From positions 19,355 through 83,354 of the forward strand of contig NZ_JAHYSR010000013.1 of the NCBI RefSeq assembly GCF_019431455.1: 64,000 nt of DNA. The letters are read 5' to 3'. The position numbers and the translations under genes are program-made. The stretch is from Paracoccus bogoriensis. GTDB taxonomy: Bacteria; Pseudomonadota; Alphaproteobacteria; Rhodobacterales; Rhodobacteraceae. The stretch's first letter is position 1, and the number at the start of each line of letters is the position of its first letter. Positions 53,399 to 63,245 of this stretch are shown one piece after another. A model generated the notes under the pieces. The model was not told where the DNA came from. It did no database searches and saw nothing but the letters and a program-made list of their open reading frames with translations.

Positions 53399-54121
53399 TC
53401 AGCCCGCCAGCGCCAGCGCGACCAGTGCCGCCGTTTCCGCAAGGATGATCCCCGCGCCCAGCACATCGCCCGTCTGCCCGCCCAGCAGCCGCTGCGCCCG
53501 CCGCGCCACCGCCATCGCCGCGACGCCCGCCGCGACCAGCGCCGCCAGCGCCGGAAGCAGGGGCAGGACCGCCAGCGCCAGCACCGCCGCCAGGGCGATC
53601 GCGACCAGCAGGGCCGATGCCCGCGGGCGGCCCGCATCATGGCCCAGGCCGTCCCGGCGCGCAGGCGGCAAGGCGCGCATCAGCCCGACCGCCCCTGCCC
53701 TGCCCGCAGCGGCCGAGGCGACCAACGCCAGCGGCCCCAGCATCGACAGCGCCGCCAGGCGCAGGCCATAGCAGGCCAGCAGAGCTGAGGCCCCATAGGC
53801 GCCGATGGTCGAATCGCGCATGATCCGAAACCGCTCCTCCGTGCTGCGTCCGCCCCCGGCATCGGCAAAATCGGCCAGGGCGTCCTCGTGCAGTGCGCCG
53901 GTCAGCCAGACCAACAGCGCCAGCGACAGCGCGGCGGGCAGAAGCCCAGGCCCAAGCCACCACAGGGGAAGCGCCGCAAGGGCGCCGAGGATCGCGCCCG
54001 CCAGCGGAAAGGCCCAGACCACCGCGCCAAGCGGCAGAACCTGCGGCGGCAGGAAGCGCCCCAGGGGCAGGCGGCTGAGAAAGACCAGCGCCAGAACCAG
54101 TTGCTGCGCCCTAGCCCGCAA
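53399..54121 (-). CDS. cobS: Adenosylcobinamide-GDP ribazoletransferase (cobalamin synthase)
   Basis: A ~240-residue membrane enzyme joining adenosylcobinamide-GDP with alpha-ribazole. Marks: LVFLSRLPLG, TGALHEDALADFADAGGG, RFRIMRDSTIGAYGASAL, and a hydrophobic C-terminal half ending GDVLGAGIILAET. No ATG is available: the start is TTG at 54121 (GAGG six bases upstream) or TTG at 54136. Both overlap cobT (stop 54111), so translation is coupled. The N-terminal position is the uncertain part. Confidence 0.9.
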   Translation of the reverse strand: MRARAQQLVLALVFLSRLPLGRFLPPQVLPLGAVVWAFPLAGAILGALAALPLWWLGPGLLPAALSLALLVWLTGALHEDALADFADAGGGRSTEERFRIMRDSTIGAYGASALLACYGLRLAALSMLGPLALVASAAAGRAGAVGLMRALPPARRDGLGHDAGRPRASALLVAIALAAVLALAVLPLLPALAALVAAGVAAMAVARRAQRLLGGQTGDVLGAGIILAETAALVALALAG

Positions 54122-55067
54122 TGCCTGCCTCGGCAAAGGTGGCCATGCCGTTGTGGCATTCCAGCGCCGCGCGCAGCACCATCAGCGCGACCGCTGCGCC
54201 CGAACCCTCGCCCAAGCGCATGTCCAGCGACAGGACGGGCTGCATCCCCAGGGCGGCAACAAGTCGGCGGTGGCCCGGCTCGGCGCTTTCATGGCCGATC
54301 AGGCAGTGATCCAGCGCCCCCTTGTCGTCGCGCGTCAGGACCGATGCCGCCGCCGAGCAGATGAAGCCGTCGAGGATGACGGGAATAGCCGCCTCTCTGG
54401 CCCGCAGGATCGCGCCGCAGATCGCCGCCTGTTCGCGCCCGCCGAAGGCTGCAAGAGTCTCGCGGGCGTTTGTCGGGGCGTGGCGCGCCAACCCCTCGGC
54501 CACGGTCAGCGTCTTGCGGGCCAGCATATCGCCTGCGGCGCCCGTGCCGGGGCCGACCCAATCCTCGGCCCGGCCGCCGAAGACCGCAGCCGCCAAGGCC
54601 GCCGAGACGGCGGAATTGCCGATCCCCATCTCGCCCAGGATCAGAATGTCGGCGTCCGGATCGACGGCATCGGCGCCTGCCTGCATGGCCTGGGCGACCT
54701 CGGACGGGTCCATCGCGGGGCCCTGGGTGAAATCCGCGGTCGGCCGGTCCAGGTCCAGCGCATGGACCGACAGATCGGCCCCCGCCGCGCGGCAAAGCTG
54801 ATTGATCGCTGCTCCGCCGGCGCGGAAATTCTCGACCATTGCCTGCGTCACCGCCATCGGAAACGGGGATATGCCGCGCGCCGCGATCCCGTGATTGCCC
54901 GCAAAGACCAGAGCCTGCGCGCGGTCGATGCGCGGCCTGTCACGCCCTTGCCAGCCCGCCATGAAGACCGCCAGATCCTCGAGCCGGCCAAGCGAGCCTG
55001 CGGGCTTGGTCAGCTGGGACTGCCTTGCGCGGGCAGCCTTGGCCGCGTTGTCGTCAAACTGGCGCAT
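54111..55067 (-). CDS. cobT: Nicotinate-nucleotide-dimethylbenzimidazole phosphoribosyltransferase
   Basis: A 318-residue enzyme making alpha-ribazole phosphate, the lower-ligand precursor. Marks: LTKPAGSLGRLEDLAVFMAG, VFAGNHGIAARGISPFP, LGEMGIGNSAVSAALA, GPGTGAAG, LDGFICSAAASVL and the catalytic glutamate in RLGEGSGAAVALMVL. ATG 55067 is chosen because AAAGGA then lies nine bases upstream; ATG 55076 would leave no spacing. Overlaps cobU by 14 bp and cobS by ~11 bp. Confidence 0.94.
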   Translation of the reverse strand: MRQFDDNAAKAARARQSQLTKPAGSLGRLEDLAVFMAGWQGRDRPRIDRAQALVFAGNHGIAARGISPFPMAVTQAMVENFRAGGAAINQLCRAAGADLSVHALDLDRPTADFTQGPAMDPSEVAQAMQAGADAVDPDADILILGEMGIGNSAVSAALAAAVFGGRAEDWVGPGTGAAGDMLARKTLTVAEGLARHAPTNARETLAAFGGREQAAICGAILRAREAAIPVILDGFICSAAASVLTRDDKGALDHCLIGHESAEPGHRRLVAALGMQPVLSLDMRLGEGSGAAVALMVLRAALECHNGMATFAEAGIAG

Positions 55068-55584
55068 CTGGATCATCCTTTCCCGGTTTCAGTCTCAGCC
55101 CTTGCCCGGCTGCCGCCAGCCAGACCTCATGCGCGACCGAAGCGACGGCCTGGTTCATCAGCCCGTGATCGTCACGGAATCGCCGGGTCAGCGGATCCAT
55201 CGGCACGATGCCCTGCCCCAGTTCGTTCGTGACCAGAACGACAGGACAGGACTGCTGACGTAACGTCATGGCCAATGCGCCGAAATCCGCCTGCCCCCGA
55301 TGATTGGACAGCCACAGCGTCAGGCAATCGACCAACCGCGCCCCTTTCCCGTCGCTGTCGCAAAGCGCCCGGCACAGGTCCAGCGGTTCCTCGATCGTGG
55401 TCCAGCCTTGGCCGCGACGCCTTTGATGTCGCGCGATTCTTTCCGACATCTCGGCGTCGCGCGGCTCGGCGGTGGCAATATAGATCAGCGGCAGACGGTG
55501 CCGCGCCAGCAGGCGCTCGGCCAGATCGGACTTGCCCGACCGCGCGCCCCCCGTGACCAGCGTGATATATCCGTTCGCTTCCAT
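55054..55584 (-). CDS. cobU: Adenosylcobinamide kinase/adenosylcobinamide-phosphate guanylyltransferase
   Basis: A 176-residue bifunctional enzyme. The P-loop is VTGGARSGKSDLAE, followed by YIATAEPRDAEMSERIARHQ, VDCLTLWLSN and VVLVTNELGQGIVPMDPLTRRFRD, all standard CobU/CobP blocks. ATG 55584 matches the family N-terminus. First gene of the cobU-cobT-cobS unit, divergent from oppA. No cobalamin riboswitch is recognisable in the 130-bp gap. Confidence 0.94.
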   Translation of the reverse strand: MEANGYITLVTGGARSGKSDLAERLLARHRLPLIYIATAEPRDAEMSERIARHQRRRGQGWTTIEEPLDLCRALCDSDGKGARLVDCLTLWLSNHRGQADFGALAMTLRQQSCPVVLVTNELGQGIVPMDPLTRRFRDDHGLMNQAVASVAHEVWLAAAGQGLRLKPGKDDPDAPV

Positions 55585-55634
55585 GGGTCGTATCTGTTTC
55601 ACAGCCTGTCCTGTCAGTGAAGCGGAAATCCGTC

Positions 55635-55662
55635 TTGCCCGGAACGCCGGGGTGCATAATGT
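55635..55662 (+). promoter_or_regulatory. Candidate promoter of the opp operon
   Basis: TTGCCC (55635-55640) and TAATGT (55657-55662) with a 16-bp spacer, 52 bp before the oppA start. Directly repeated GTGCAT flanks AAT here. Low certainty. Confidence 0.3.
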
Positions 55663-55714
55663 GCATCCCATTCCGGTGCAGAAGACACCGACCCACAACC
55701 TGGAGGAGTTGGAG

Positions 55715-57316
55715 ATGACGCGCTTCATCCTGACCACGGCGCTGGCCGCCACCCTGGCCATGCCCGCCTTTGCCGTTCAGCCCGCCGAGGGCGAGACCCT
55801 GGCCGAGAACCAGACCTATACCTATTGGCTGCTGGACGCGATCAAGTCGCTGGACCCGGCCAAGAACACCGATGTCGAAGGCTCGGACGCGCTGCGCTCG
55901 CTGTTCGAGGGACTGATGAACGAGGATGCGCAGGGCAACATGGTCCCCGGCGTGGCCGAGGAATACGAGGTCAGTGACGACGGCCTGACCTACACGTTCA
56001 AACTGCGCGAGGCGAAATGGTCGGATGGCAGCCCCGTCACGGCGGATGATTTCGTCTTTGCCTGGCAGCGTGTCGTGACGCCCGCCACTGCATCCGAATA
56101 CGCCTGGTATATGGAGCTGATGAACGTCGCCAATGCGACCCAGATCATCGCGGGCGAAATGGATCCGGCGGAACTGGGCGTGCGCGCGCTGGACGACCGA
56201 ACGCTGGAGGTGACGCTGACTGCGCCCACCCCCTATTTCCTGAACACGCTGTCCCATGCCACGACCTTTCCCGTGCCGCGTGCCGTGGTCGAGGAACATG
56301 GCGACAACTGGACCCGTCCGGGCACTCTGGTCGGCAACGGCGCCTTCACGCTGGCCAGCCACAATCTGGGCGTCGAGATCGTCTTTCAGAAGAACCCCGA
56401 ATACTGGGATGCCGACAACGTCGTGATGGAGACCGTGCGCGGCGTCACCGTGAACGACAACAATGTCGCCCTGACCCGCTATCAGGCGGGCGAGCTTGAC
56501 CGGGTGCAGATCCCGGCCGGGCAGTTCCCGCGCCTGTCCGAGCAATTCCCCGATCAGGCGGTTTCGGTCCCCTATGGCTGCTCTTATGCCTATGTATTCA
56601 ACCTGTCCGACAAGGGCCCCGAAGTGCTGAAGGATCAGCGTGTGCGCGAGGCCATGGCCCTGTCGCTGAACCGAGAGGTGATGGTCGATCAGATCCTGCA
56701 AGGCGGCCAGCGCCCGGCCTATACCTGGACGCATTGGGCGATCAACGGCTTCGCCGCGCCCGAGGGCGGCATGGACGATATGCCCTATGAGGCCCGTCTG
56801 GAGCGCGCGCGCGAGTTGCTGGAGGAAGCCGGCTACGGTCCGCAGAACCCGGTCCGCCTGACGCTGCAATACAACACCGACGAGAATCACCGCCTGTTGG
56901 CCATCGCGGCGCAGCAATTCTGGCGCCCCCTGGGCATCGAGATCACGTTGAACAACGTGGAATGGGCGGTCCATACCGACCGACTGCAAAATCAGGATTT
57001 CGAGATCGCGCGCTATGCCTGGTGCGCCGATTACAACGAAGCCTCGACCTTCCTCGACTGGTTCCGCACCGACGGCTACAACAGCGGCAAGTGGTCGAAC
57101 GCCGAATTCGACGAGATCCTGGCCGAGGCCCGCACCGCCGAGGACACGACGCCGCTTTACCGCCGCGCCGAGGAAATCCTGGCCGAGGAAGTTCCCGCCG
57201 TCTGGGTCTATCACTACGCCAAGGTTGACATGATCAACCCCGCGATCCGCGGCCTGCCGCGCGAGAACCTGCTGAACACCTGGTATGCCAAGGATCTGTA
57301 TCGCGTCGCCGAATAA
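55715..57316 (+). CDS. oppA: Peptide ABC transporter substrate-binding protein (OppA/MppA type)
   Basis: A 533-residue periplasmic solute-binding protein of family 5. Signal peptide MTRFILTTALAATLAMPAFA. Family marks: LDPAKNTDVEGSDALRSLFEGL, DDGLTYTFKLREAKWSDGSPV, ADDFVFAWQRVV, GNGAFTLASHN, KNPEYWDADNV and the C-terminal VYHYAKVDMINPAIRGLP. It is closer to E. coli OppA/MppA (oligopeptide or murein tripeptide) than to DppA. GGAGGAG supports ATG 55715. It heads the operon oppA-B-C-D-F. The oligopeptide role is inferred. Confidence 0.93.
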   Translation: MTRFILTTALAATLAMPAFAVQPAEGETLAENQTYTYWLLDAIKSLDPAKNTDVEGSDALRSLFEGLMNEDAQGNMVPGVAEEYEVSDDGLTYTFKLREAKWSDGSPVTADDFVFAWQRVVTPATASEYAWYMELMNVANATQIIAGEMDPAELGVRALDDRTLEVTLTAPTPYFLNTLSHATTFPVPRAVVEEHGDNWTRPGTLVGNGAFTLASHNLGVEIVFQKNPEYWDADNVVMETVRGVTVNDNNVALTRYQAGELDRVQIPAGQFPRLSEQFPDQAVSVPYGCSYAYVFNLSDKGPEVLKDQRVREAMALSLNREVMVDQILQGGQRPAYTWTHWAINGFAAPEGGMDDMPYEARLERARELLEEAGYGPQNPVRLTLQYNTDENHRLLAIAAQQFWRPLGIEITLNNVEWAVHTDRLQNQDFEIARYAWCADYNEASTFLDWFRTDGYNSGKWSNAEFDEILAEARTAEDTTPLYRRAEEILAEEVPAVWVYHYAKVDMINPAIRGLPRENLLNTWYAKDLYRVAE

Positions 57317-57405
57317 GACGCCGCGTCTGTCCAGATCGGCCGGGGCGGCGCCTGCCGTCCCGGCTTTCGGTTTTCCGGTTCCTTCCCGCAGGAAAGGCCC
57401 TTGCC

Positions 57406-58329
57406 ATGTTCGGATACGTGCTTCGACGACTGGCGGTGGCGATCCCCACGCTGCTTTTGCTGATCGTCTTTTCCTTCATCCTGATGAGCCTTGCGCCGGG
57501 CGGTCCCTTTACGGGCGAACGCGCGCTGCCCCCCGCCGTCCTTGCCAATCTCGAGGCGCAATACGGCCTGAACGAACCCCTCTGGCGGCAGATCTGGAAC
57601 TATGTCTGGAACATTGTCGTCCATTTCGATTTCGGCCCCAGCTTCGTCTATCCCGACCGCAGCGTGAACGAACTGATCGCGGCGGGCTTTCCGGTGACGC
57701 TGACCTATGGCGCGCTATCCTTTCTGGTGGCGGTCGTGCTGGGCGTCTCGCTGGGGATCGTGGCGGCGATCTGGCACAATTCCTGGCTGGATTACCTGGC
57801 GGTCGGCGTCTCGATCGGCGCGCAGGTTCTGCCGAACTTCGTCATGGCACCGCTTCTGGTGCTGGTCTTCACGCTGTGGTATCGCCTCTTGCCCGGCGGG
57901 GGTTGGAGCTTCAACGACCCCTCGTTCTGGATCATGCCGGTCATCGCGCTGTCCACCAGCTACATGGCGTCCATCGCGCGGATTACCCGGTCGTCCATGC
58001 TCGAGGTGCTGGGCTCGAACCACATCCGCACCGCCCGCGCCAAGGGGATGCCCGAACATCGCGTGATCCTGCGCCATGCGCTGAAGCCTGCCATGTTGCC
58101 GGTCATCAGCTATCTGGGCCCGGTCTTCGTGTCGATGATCACCGGCTCGGTCGTGATCGACATCTATTTCTCGACCGGCGGGATCGGAAAGGCCTTCGTG
58201 GATAGCGCGCTGAACCGCGATTATGCCGTGATGATGGGCGTGACGATCCTGGTGGGTGCGCTGACCATCCTCTTCAACCTTCTCGTCGATGTGCTTTACG
58301 CATGGATCGACCCCAAGATCAGGTATTGA
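57406..58329 (+). CDS. oppB: Oligopeptide ABC transporter permease OppB
   Basis: A 307-residue inner-membrane permease starting MFGYVLRRLAVAIPTLLLLI, with six transmembrane helices and the EAA loop ARAKGMPEHRVILRHALKPA. It pairs with OppC. 89 bp after oppA. Confidence 0.95.
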   Translation: MFGYVLRRLAVAIPTLLLLIVFSFILMSLAPGGPFTGERALPPAVLANLEAQYGLNEPLWRQIWNYVWNIVVHFDFGPSFVYPDRSVNELIAAGFPVTLTYGALSFLVAVVLGVSLGIVAAIWHNSWLDYLAVGVSIGAQVLPNFVMAPLLVLVFTLWYRLLPGGGWSFNDPSFWIMPVIALSTSYMASIARITRSSMLEVLGSNHIRTARAKGMPEHRVILRHALKPAMLPVISYLGPVFVSMITGSVVIDIYFSTGGIGKAFVDSALNRDYAVMMGVTILVGALTILFNLLVDVLYAWIDPKIRY

Positions 58330-58333
58330 GGTC

Positions 58334-59260
58334 ATGGTGATCGACCAAAAGAAGATGCAATCCCTTTCGGACCGGATGGTCGAGGCCGAGGTCAAGGGCC
58401 GCAGCCCCTGGGCCGATGCGCGGCGGCGGTTCTTTCGCAACCGGGCCGCGATGCTGGGCCTGACGATCCTGGTCCTGGTGACGCTGTTTGCGCTGTTCGG
58501 CGGCGCCCTCGCGCAATGGTCCAACGAAGAGCTGGATTTCAGCGTCATGGGCCGCGTGGCCGAACTGGGCGCGCCCTCGCTGGCCAACGGCCATTATTTC
58601 GGCACCGACAATCTGGGCCGCGACCTTTATGCCCGCACGGTGCAGGGCACGCAGATCAGCCTGATGGTGGGCATCGTCGGCGCGGCCATCGCGGTGATCG
58701 TGGGCACGCTTTACGGCGCGACGGCGGGCTATGTCGGCGGGCGCACCGACCAGATCATGATGCGCGCGGTCGATATCCTGATGTCGATCCCCTACATGTT
58801 CGTGCTGATCCTGCTTTTGGTGATGTTCGGCCGGTCCATGTCGATGCTGTTTCTGGGCATCGGCCTGATCTCGTGGCTGGACATGAGCCGGATCGTCCGC
58901 GGCCAGACCCTGTCCCTGAAGAACCGCGAATTCGTCGAGGCCGCCCGCGCGACGGGCGTGTCGTCCTTTCGCATCATCATCCGCCATATCGTGCCGAACC
59001 TGCTGGGCGTCGTCGCGGTTTATGCGACCCTTCTGGTGCCGCTGATGATCCTGACGGAAAGTTTCATCAGCTTCCTGGGACTTGGGGTGCAAGAGCCGCT
59101 GACCTCGTGGGGGGCGCTGATCTCGGAAGGGGCGGGCACGATGAACTATGGCACGCTGTGGCAGCTGGCCTTCCCGCTGTTCTTCTTCGTCATCACCCTG
59201 TTCGGGTTCTTCTTCGTGGGCGACGGCCTGCGGGACGCCCTTGACCCGAAGGAGCGCTGA
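58334..59260 (+). CDS. oppC: Oligopeptide ABC transporter permease OppC
   Basis: A 308-residue permease with a cytoplasmic N-terminus of ~35 residues, TM helices, HYFGTDNLGRDLYARTVQGTQ after the first helix, and the EAA loop EAARATGVSSFRIIIRHIVP. GAGG at 58327-58330 supports ATG 58334. 4 bp after oppB. Confidence 0.95.
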   Translation: MVIDQKKMQSLSDRMVEAEVKGRSPWADARRRFFRNRAAMLGLTILVLVTLFALFGGALAQWSNEELDFSVMGRVAELGAPSLANGHYFGTDNLGRDLYARTVQGTQISLMVGIVGAAIAVIVGTLYGATAGYVGGRTDQIMMRAVDILMSIPYMFVLILLLVMFGRSMSMLFLGIGLISWLDMSRIVRGQTLSLKNREFVEAARATGVSSFRIIIRHIVPNLLGVVAVYATLLVPLMILTESFISFLGLGVQEPLTSWGALISEGAGTMNYGTLWQLAFPLFFFVITLFGFFFVGDGLRDALDPKER

Positions 59261-59261
59261 A

Positions 59262-60386
59262 ATGGCCTTGCTGGACATTACCGGCCTGTCGGTCGGTTTT
59301 CAGACCCATGACGGCATCGTGCGCGCCGTCCAGAACGTGACCCTGTCGCTGGACCAGGGCGAGACGCTTGGCATCGTCGGCGAATCGGGCAGCGGCAAGT
59401 CGCAATTGTCTTTTGCGATCATGGGACTTCTGGCGCGCAATGGCCACGCCTCGGGCAGTGTGCGCTTTGACGGGCAGGAAATCCTGAATGCGCCGCCCAA
59501 GGTCATCAACCGCATCCGGGCCGAACAGATCGCGATGATCTTCCAGGATCCCATGACCTCGCTGAACCCCTATATGCGGGTCGCGGACCAGATGGCCGAG
59601 GTGCTGGTCCTGCACAAGGGCATGTCCAAGCGCGAGGCCGTGGCCGAGTCCGTGCGGATGCTGGACGCCGTTCGCATTCCCGATGCCAAGGGGCGGGTCA
59701 GGCTTTATCCGCACGAATTTTCGGGCGGGATGCGGCAGCGGGTAATGATCGCGATGGCGCTGCTGTGCCGTCCGCGACTGCTGATCGCGGACGAGCCCAC
59801 CACCGCGCTGGACGTGACGGTTCAGGCGCAGATCATGCAGCTTCTGGCCGATCTGCGCCGCGATTTCGGCATGGCGATGATCCTGATCACCCATGATCTG
59901 GGTGTCGTTGCCGGATCCTGCGAGCGGGTCGCGGTCATGTATGGCGGGCGCATCCGCGAGACGGGGCCGGTGCAGCCGATCTTTGCCGATCCGGCCCATC
60001 CCTATACGCAGGGCCTGCTGGACGCGATCCCGCGCGTCGATCAGCCTGACGAGGAGCTGCGCGCGATCCCCGGCCAGCCCCCGAACATGAGCCGCCCGCC
60101 CTCGGGCTGCGCCTTCGAGCCGCGCTGCCCCTATCGCCGTGCGGAATGTGCCGCAATCGACCCGCCGCTTGAGGATTTCGCACCCGACCGGGCGCGCGCC
60201 TGCCTTGCCGGACTGGACGAGCTGCGCGACCGCCGGATGCGGGTCGAGCCGCGCCCCGATCTGGTCGCGGCCGGCGATGGCGCTGCCGAAACCGACCTGC
60301 ACGCCGCCGATCTGCCCGAGGGCGCGGTTGCGGGTGCCGGCGCAGCCGGTTCTACCCTCTCGCCCCGAAAGGAGACACGGCCATGA
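59262..60386 (+). CDS. oppD: Oligopeptide ABC transporter ATP-binding protein OppD
   Basis: A 374-residue ATPase: Walker [11 protein letters not shown]-loop [12 protein letters not shown], signature FSGGMRQRV, Walker [14 protein letters not shown]-loop THD. The C-terminal oligopeptide-transporter domain holds the cysteine motif [14 protein letters not shown], which in OppD/DppD types can bind an iron-sulfur cluster. A ~60-residue Ala/Asp-rich tail follows and is longer than usual. AAGGAG precedes ATG 59262; ATGA overlap with oppF. Confidence 0.94.
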   Translation: MALLDITGLSVGFQTHDGIVRAVQNVTLSLDQGETLGIVGESGSGKSQLSFAIMGLLARNGHASGSVRFDGQEILNAPPKVINRIRAEQIAMIFQDPMTSLNPYMRVADQMAEVLVLHKGMSKREAVAESVRMLDAVRIPDAKGRVRLYPHEFSGGMRQRVMIAMALLCRPRLLIADEPTTALDVTVQAQIMQLLADLRRDFGMAMILITHDLGVVAGSCERVAVMYGGRIRETGPVQPIFADPAHPYTQGLLDAIPRVDQPDEELRAIPGQPPNMSRPPSGCAFEPRCPYRRAECAAIDPPLEDFAPDRARACLAGLDELRDRRMRVEPRPDLVAAGDGAAETDLHAADLPEGAVAGAGAAGSTLSPRKETRP

Positions 60387-61399
60387 GCGACCTTCTGAGC
60401 GTGCGCGACCTGCGCGTCACCTTCAGCCTGCGCCGTCAAGGGGCGATGCCTTGGGCCAGACCGACCCTGCTGCACGCCGTCAACGGCGTCGAGTTCACGC
60501 TGCGCGCGGGCGAGACGCTTGGTATCGTGGGCGAATCAGGCTGCGGCAAGTCCACGCTGGCCCGCGCCCTGATCGGGCTGGTCCCGGCCAGCGGACAGGC
60601 GGAATGGATCGACGGACGCGACCTGCTGGCGCTGACCCCGCGTCAGATGATGGCCTATCGGCAGGACATCCAGATGGTCTTTCAGGATCCGTTGGCCAGC
60701 CTGAATCCCCGCATGAATGTGGGCCAGATCATCGCGGAACCTCTGGTCACGCATCGTCCCGACCTGCCTCGCGCCGAAATCCGCGCGCGTGTGCGCGCCA
60801 TGATGGAAAAGGTCGGCCTGCTGCCCAATCAGATCAACCGATACCCGCATGAATTCAGCGGCGGCCAGTGCCAGCGCATCGGCATTGCCCGTGCCCTGAT
60901 CCTGGAGCCGAAACTGGTCATCTGCGATGAACCGGTCAGCGCGCTGGATGTGTCCATTCAGGCGCAGGTCATCAACCTGCTGATCCGATTGCAAAAGGAA
61001 ATGGGTCTGTCGCTGATCTTCATTGCGCATGACCTTTCGGTCGTGAAACATGTCAGCGACCGCGTGATGGTGCTCTATCTGGGCAAGGTGATGGAACTGG
61101 CCTCTGCAGGGGCGCTTTACGCCAGCCCGCAGCATCCCTATACGCAAGCGCTGCTGTCGGCGGTGCCCGTGCCTGACCCCACGATCGAGGCTGCGCGCAC
61201 CATCGTGCCGCTCAAGGGCGACCTGCCATCGCCCCTGAATCCGCCTTCGGGCTGCGTTTTCCGCACCCGCTGCCCCCGGGCCGAGGCGCGCTGCGCGGCC
61301 GAGGTGCCGGCGCTGGCGGGCGGCGATCACGCGGTGGCCTGCCATTTCCCCGGCCCTCTGACCGAGGCCGAGATCGCCCGCGCCCGCGAGGTCGCCTGA
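60383..61399 (+). CDS. oppF: Oligopeptide ABC transporter ATP-binding protein OppF
   Basis: A 338-residue ATPase: Walker A GESGCGKST, Q-loop MVFQDPLASLNP, signature FSGGQCQRI, Walker B LVICDEPVSALD, H-loop AHD, and C-terminal cysteine block CVFRTRCPRAEARC. Forms a heterodimer with OppD. The next gene starts one base after its stop. Confidence 0.95.
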   Translation: MSDLLSVRDLRVTFSLRRQGAMPWARPTLLHAVNGVEFTLRAGETLGIVGESGCGKSTLARALIGLVPASGQAEWIDGRDLLALTPRQMMAYRQDIQMVFQDPLASLNPRMNVGQIIAEPLVTHRPDLPRAEIRARVRAMMEKVGLLPNQINRYPHEFSGGQCQRIGIARALILEPKLVICDEPVSALDVSIQAQVINLLIRLQKEMGLSLIFIAHDLSVVKHVSDRVMVLYLGKVMELASAGALYASPQHPYTQALLSAVPVPDPTIEAARTIVPLKGDLPSPLNPPSGCVFRTRCPRAEARCAAEVPALAGGDHAVACHFPGPLTEAEIARAREVA

Positions 61400-61400
61400 C

Positions 61401-63245
61401 ATGAAGCCGCCTGACGGACCGGATTTTTCGGCCCGTTGGGCGGCCCTGCGCAACATCCCGCCCTTCCTAGGAATGGTCTGGCAGGCAAGCCCTGGCCTGA
61501 CGCTGGCCATGATCGCGCTGCGGTTCGGGCGCGCCTTGCTGCCGGTGGCGATGCTGTGGCTGGCCAAGCTGATCATCGACGAGGTTGCGGCCCTGTCCCA
61601 GAGCGGCGGGCCCACAACGCTGGCCGGATGGTGGGACAGCGGGCTGGCCGATAGGCTGCTGGCGCTTGTCGCGCTGGAAATGGCGCTGGCGGTGGTCCAA
61701 GACCTTCTGGGCCGAGCGGTCGGCTATACCGACGCGCTGTTGCAGGAAAAGCTGGTCATCGACATCTCGATCCGGCTGATGGATCACGCGGCGGGGCTGG
61801 ACCTGGCCTCGTTCGAGGATGCCAGCTTCCAGGACCGGCTGGACCGCGCGCGCCGCCAGACGATGGGGCGCATCCCGCTGCTGGGGCAGGTCATGCAGCA
61901 GATGCAGGACGTGCTGACCGTTGCCAGCTTCGCGGTGGGGCTGATCCTCTACAACCCCTGGCTGGTCGCGCTGCTGGCCTTGGCGCTGATCCCCTCGCTT
62001 CTGGGCGAGATGCATTTCAACGCCCGCACCTATGCGCTGAACCATGCCCGCGCCGCCGACCGGCGTGAACGCGATTATCTGCGCATGATCGCCGCAACCG
62101 CCGAGACCGCCAAGGAGGTCAAGATCTTCGGCCTCAGCCCGTGGCTGCGCGACCGCTACCTGACGCTGGCCCGACGCTTTTATGTCGAGAACCGCGCGAT
62201 CCAGCGTCGCCAGCTGACCGTGATGGCCGCGCTGACCGCGCTTGGCACACTGGCCTATTACGCGGCCTTTCTGTGGATCATCGCGCGCACGCTGACGGGG
62301 CAGCTGTCCATCGGCGATCTGACCTTCCTGTCGGGCAGCTTCCTGCGCCTGCGCGGCCTGATGGAGGGGCTTCTGTCCGGCTTTTCCCGCATGGCCGGAG
62401 AGGCTTTGTATCTTGACGACCTCTTCGATTTCTTCACGGCGAGGCCCCGCATCGCCTCGCCCGAGCGGCCGCTGCCGGTGCCGCACCCCATCCGCCAGGG
62501 CTTTCGCTTCGAGGGGGTGGGCTTTCGCTATCCGGGCCGCGAGGCCTGGGCGATCCGGGGTCTGGATCTGGACCTGAAAGCGGGCGAGACAGTCGCGCTG
62601 GTGGGCGAGAACGGCGCAGGCAAGACCACCATCGTCAAGCTGCTGGCGCGGCTTTACGACCCCGACGAGGGGCGAATCACGCTGGATGGGCGGGATCTGC
62701 GCGACTATGATCTGGACCAGTTGCGCGCGGCGATCGGTGTGATCTTTCAGGATTTCGTCCGCTACGCCGTCACGGCCGCCGAGAACATCGCCATCGGCCG
62801 GATCGAGGAGCGCGACGATCGCGCCCGGATCGTCACCGCCGCCGAGCGCGCGCTGGCCGATCAGGTCATCGCCAGGCTTCCCAAGGGCTACGACCAGATG
62901 GTCGGCAAGCGCTTCGCGCGGGGCCTCGATCTGTCAGGGGGCGAGTGGCAGAAGCTGGCCATCGCCCGCGCCTATATGCGCGACGCGCAGCTTCTGGTCC
63001 TGGACGAGCCGACCGCTGCGCTGGATGCCCGCGCCGAATACGAGATCTTCCAGCGTTTCCGCGACCTGACGCAGGGACGGACCGCGCTGCTGATCTCGCA
63101 CCGTTTTTCCAGCGTTCGGATGGCGGACCGGATCATCGTTCTGGAAAACGGCCGCGTGCAGGATCAGGGCAGCCACGCGGAATTGCTGTCGCGCCCAGGA
63201 CGCTATCGGGAATTGTTCGAGTTGCAGGCCCAAGGCTACCGCTAG
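61401..63245 (+). CDS. ABC transporter with fused permease and ATPase (exporter type)
   Basis: A 614-residue half-transporter. The N-terminal ~330 residues hold six transmembrane helices with a cytoplasmic coupling segment (AETAKEVKIFGLSPWLRDRY). The ATPase has Walker A GENGAGKTT, Q-loop VIFQDFVRYAV, signature LDLSGGEWQKL, Walker B LLVLDEPTAALD and H-loop SHRF. It is of the homodimeric exporter class (lipid, peptide or drug). Placed last in the opp operon, one base after oppF, so an importer and an exporter share a transcript. Its stop overlaps the antisense end of a gntP remnant. Confidence 0.9.
   Translation: MKPPDGPDFSARWAALRNIPPFLGMVWQASPGLTLAMIALRFGRALLPVAMLWLAKLIIDEVAALSQSGGPTTLAGWWDSGLADRLLALVALEMALAVVQDLLGRAVGYTDALLQEKLVIDISIRLMDHAAGLDLASFEDASFQDRLDRARRQTMGRIPLLGQVMQQMQDVLTVASFAVGLILYNPWLVALLALALIPSLLGEMHFNARTYALNHARAADRRERDYLRMIAATAETAKEVKIFGLSPWLRDRYLTLARRFYVENRAIQRRQLTVMAALTALGTLAYYAAFLWIIARTLTGQLSIGDLTFLSGSFLRLRGLMEGLLSGFSRMAGEALYLDDLFDFFTARPRIASPERPLPVPHPIRQGFRFEGVGFRYPGREAWAIRGLDLDLKAGETVALVGENGAGKTTIVKLLARLYDPDEGRITLDGRDLRDYDLDQLRAAIGVIFQDFVRYAVTAAENIAIGRIEERDDRARIVTAAERALADQVIARLPKGYDQMVGKRFARGLDLSGGEWQKLAIARAYMRDAQLLVLDEPTAALDARAEYEIFQRFRDLTQGRTALLISHRFSSVRMADRIIVLENGRVQDQGSHAELLSRPGRYRELFELQAQGYR

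Noticed and set aside
55585..55714. Possible cobalamin riboswitch before cobU.
   Set aside because: The gap is too short and lacks the conserved B12-box core.
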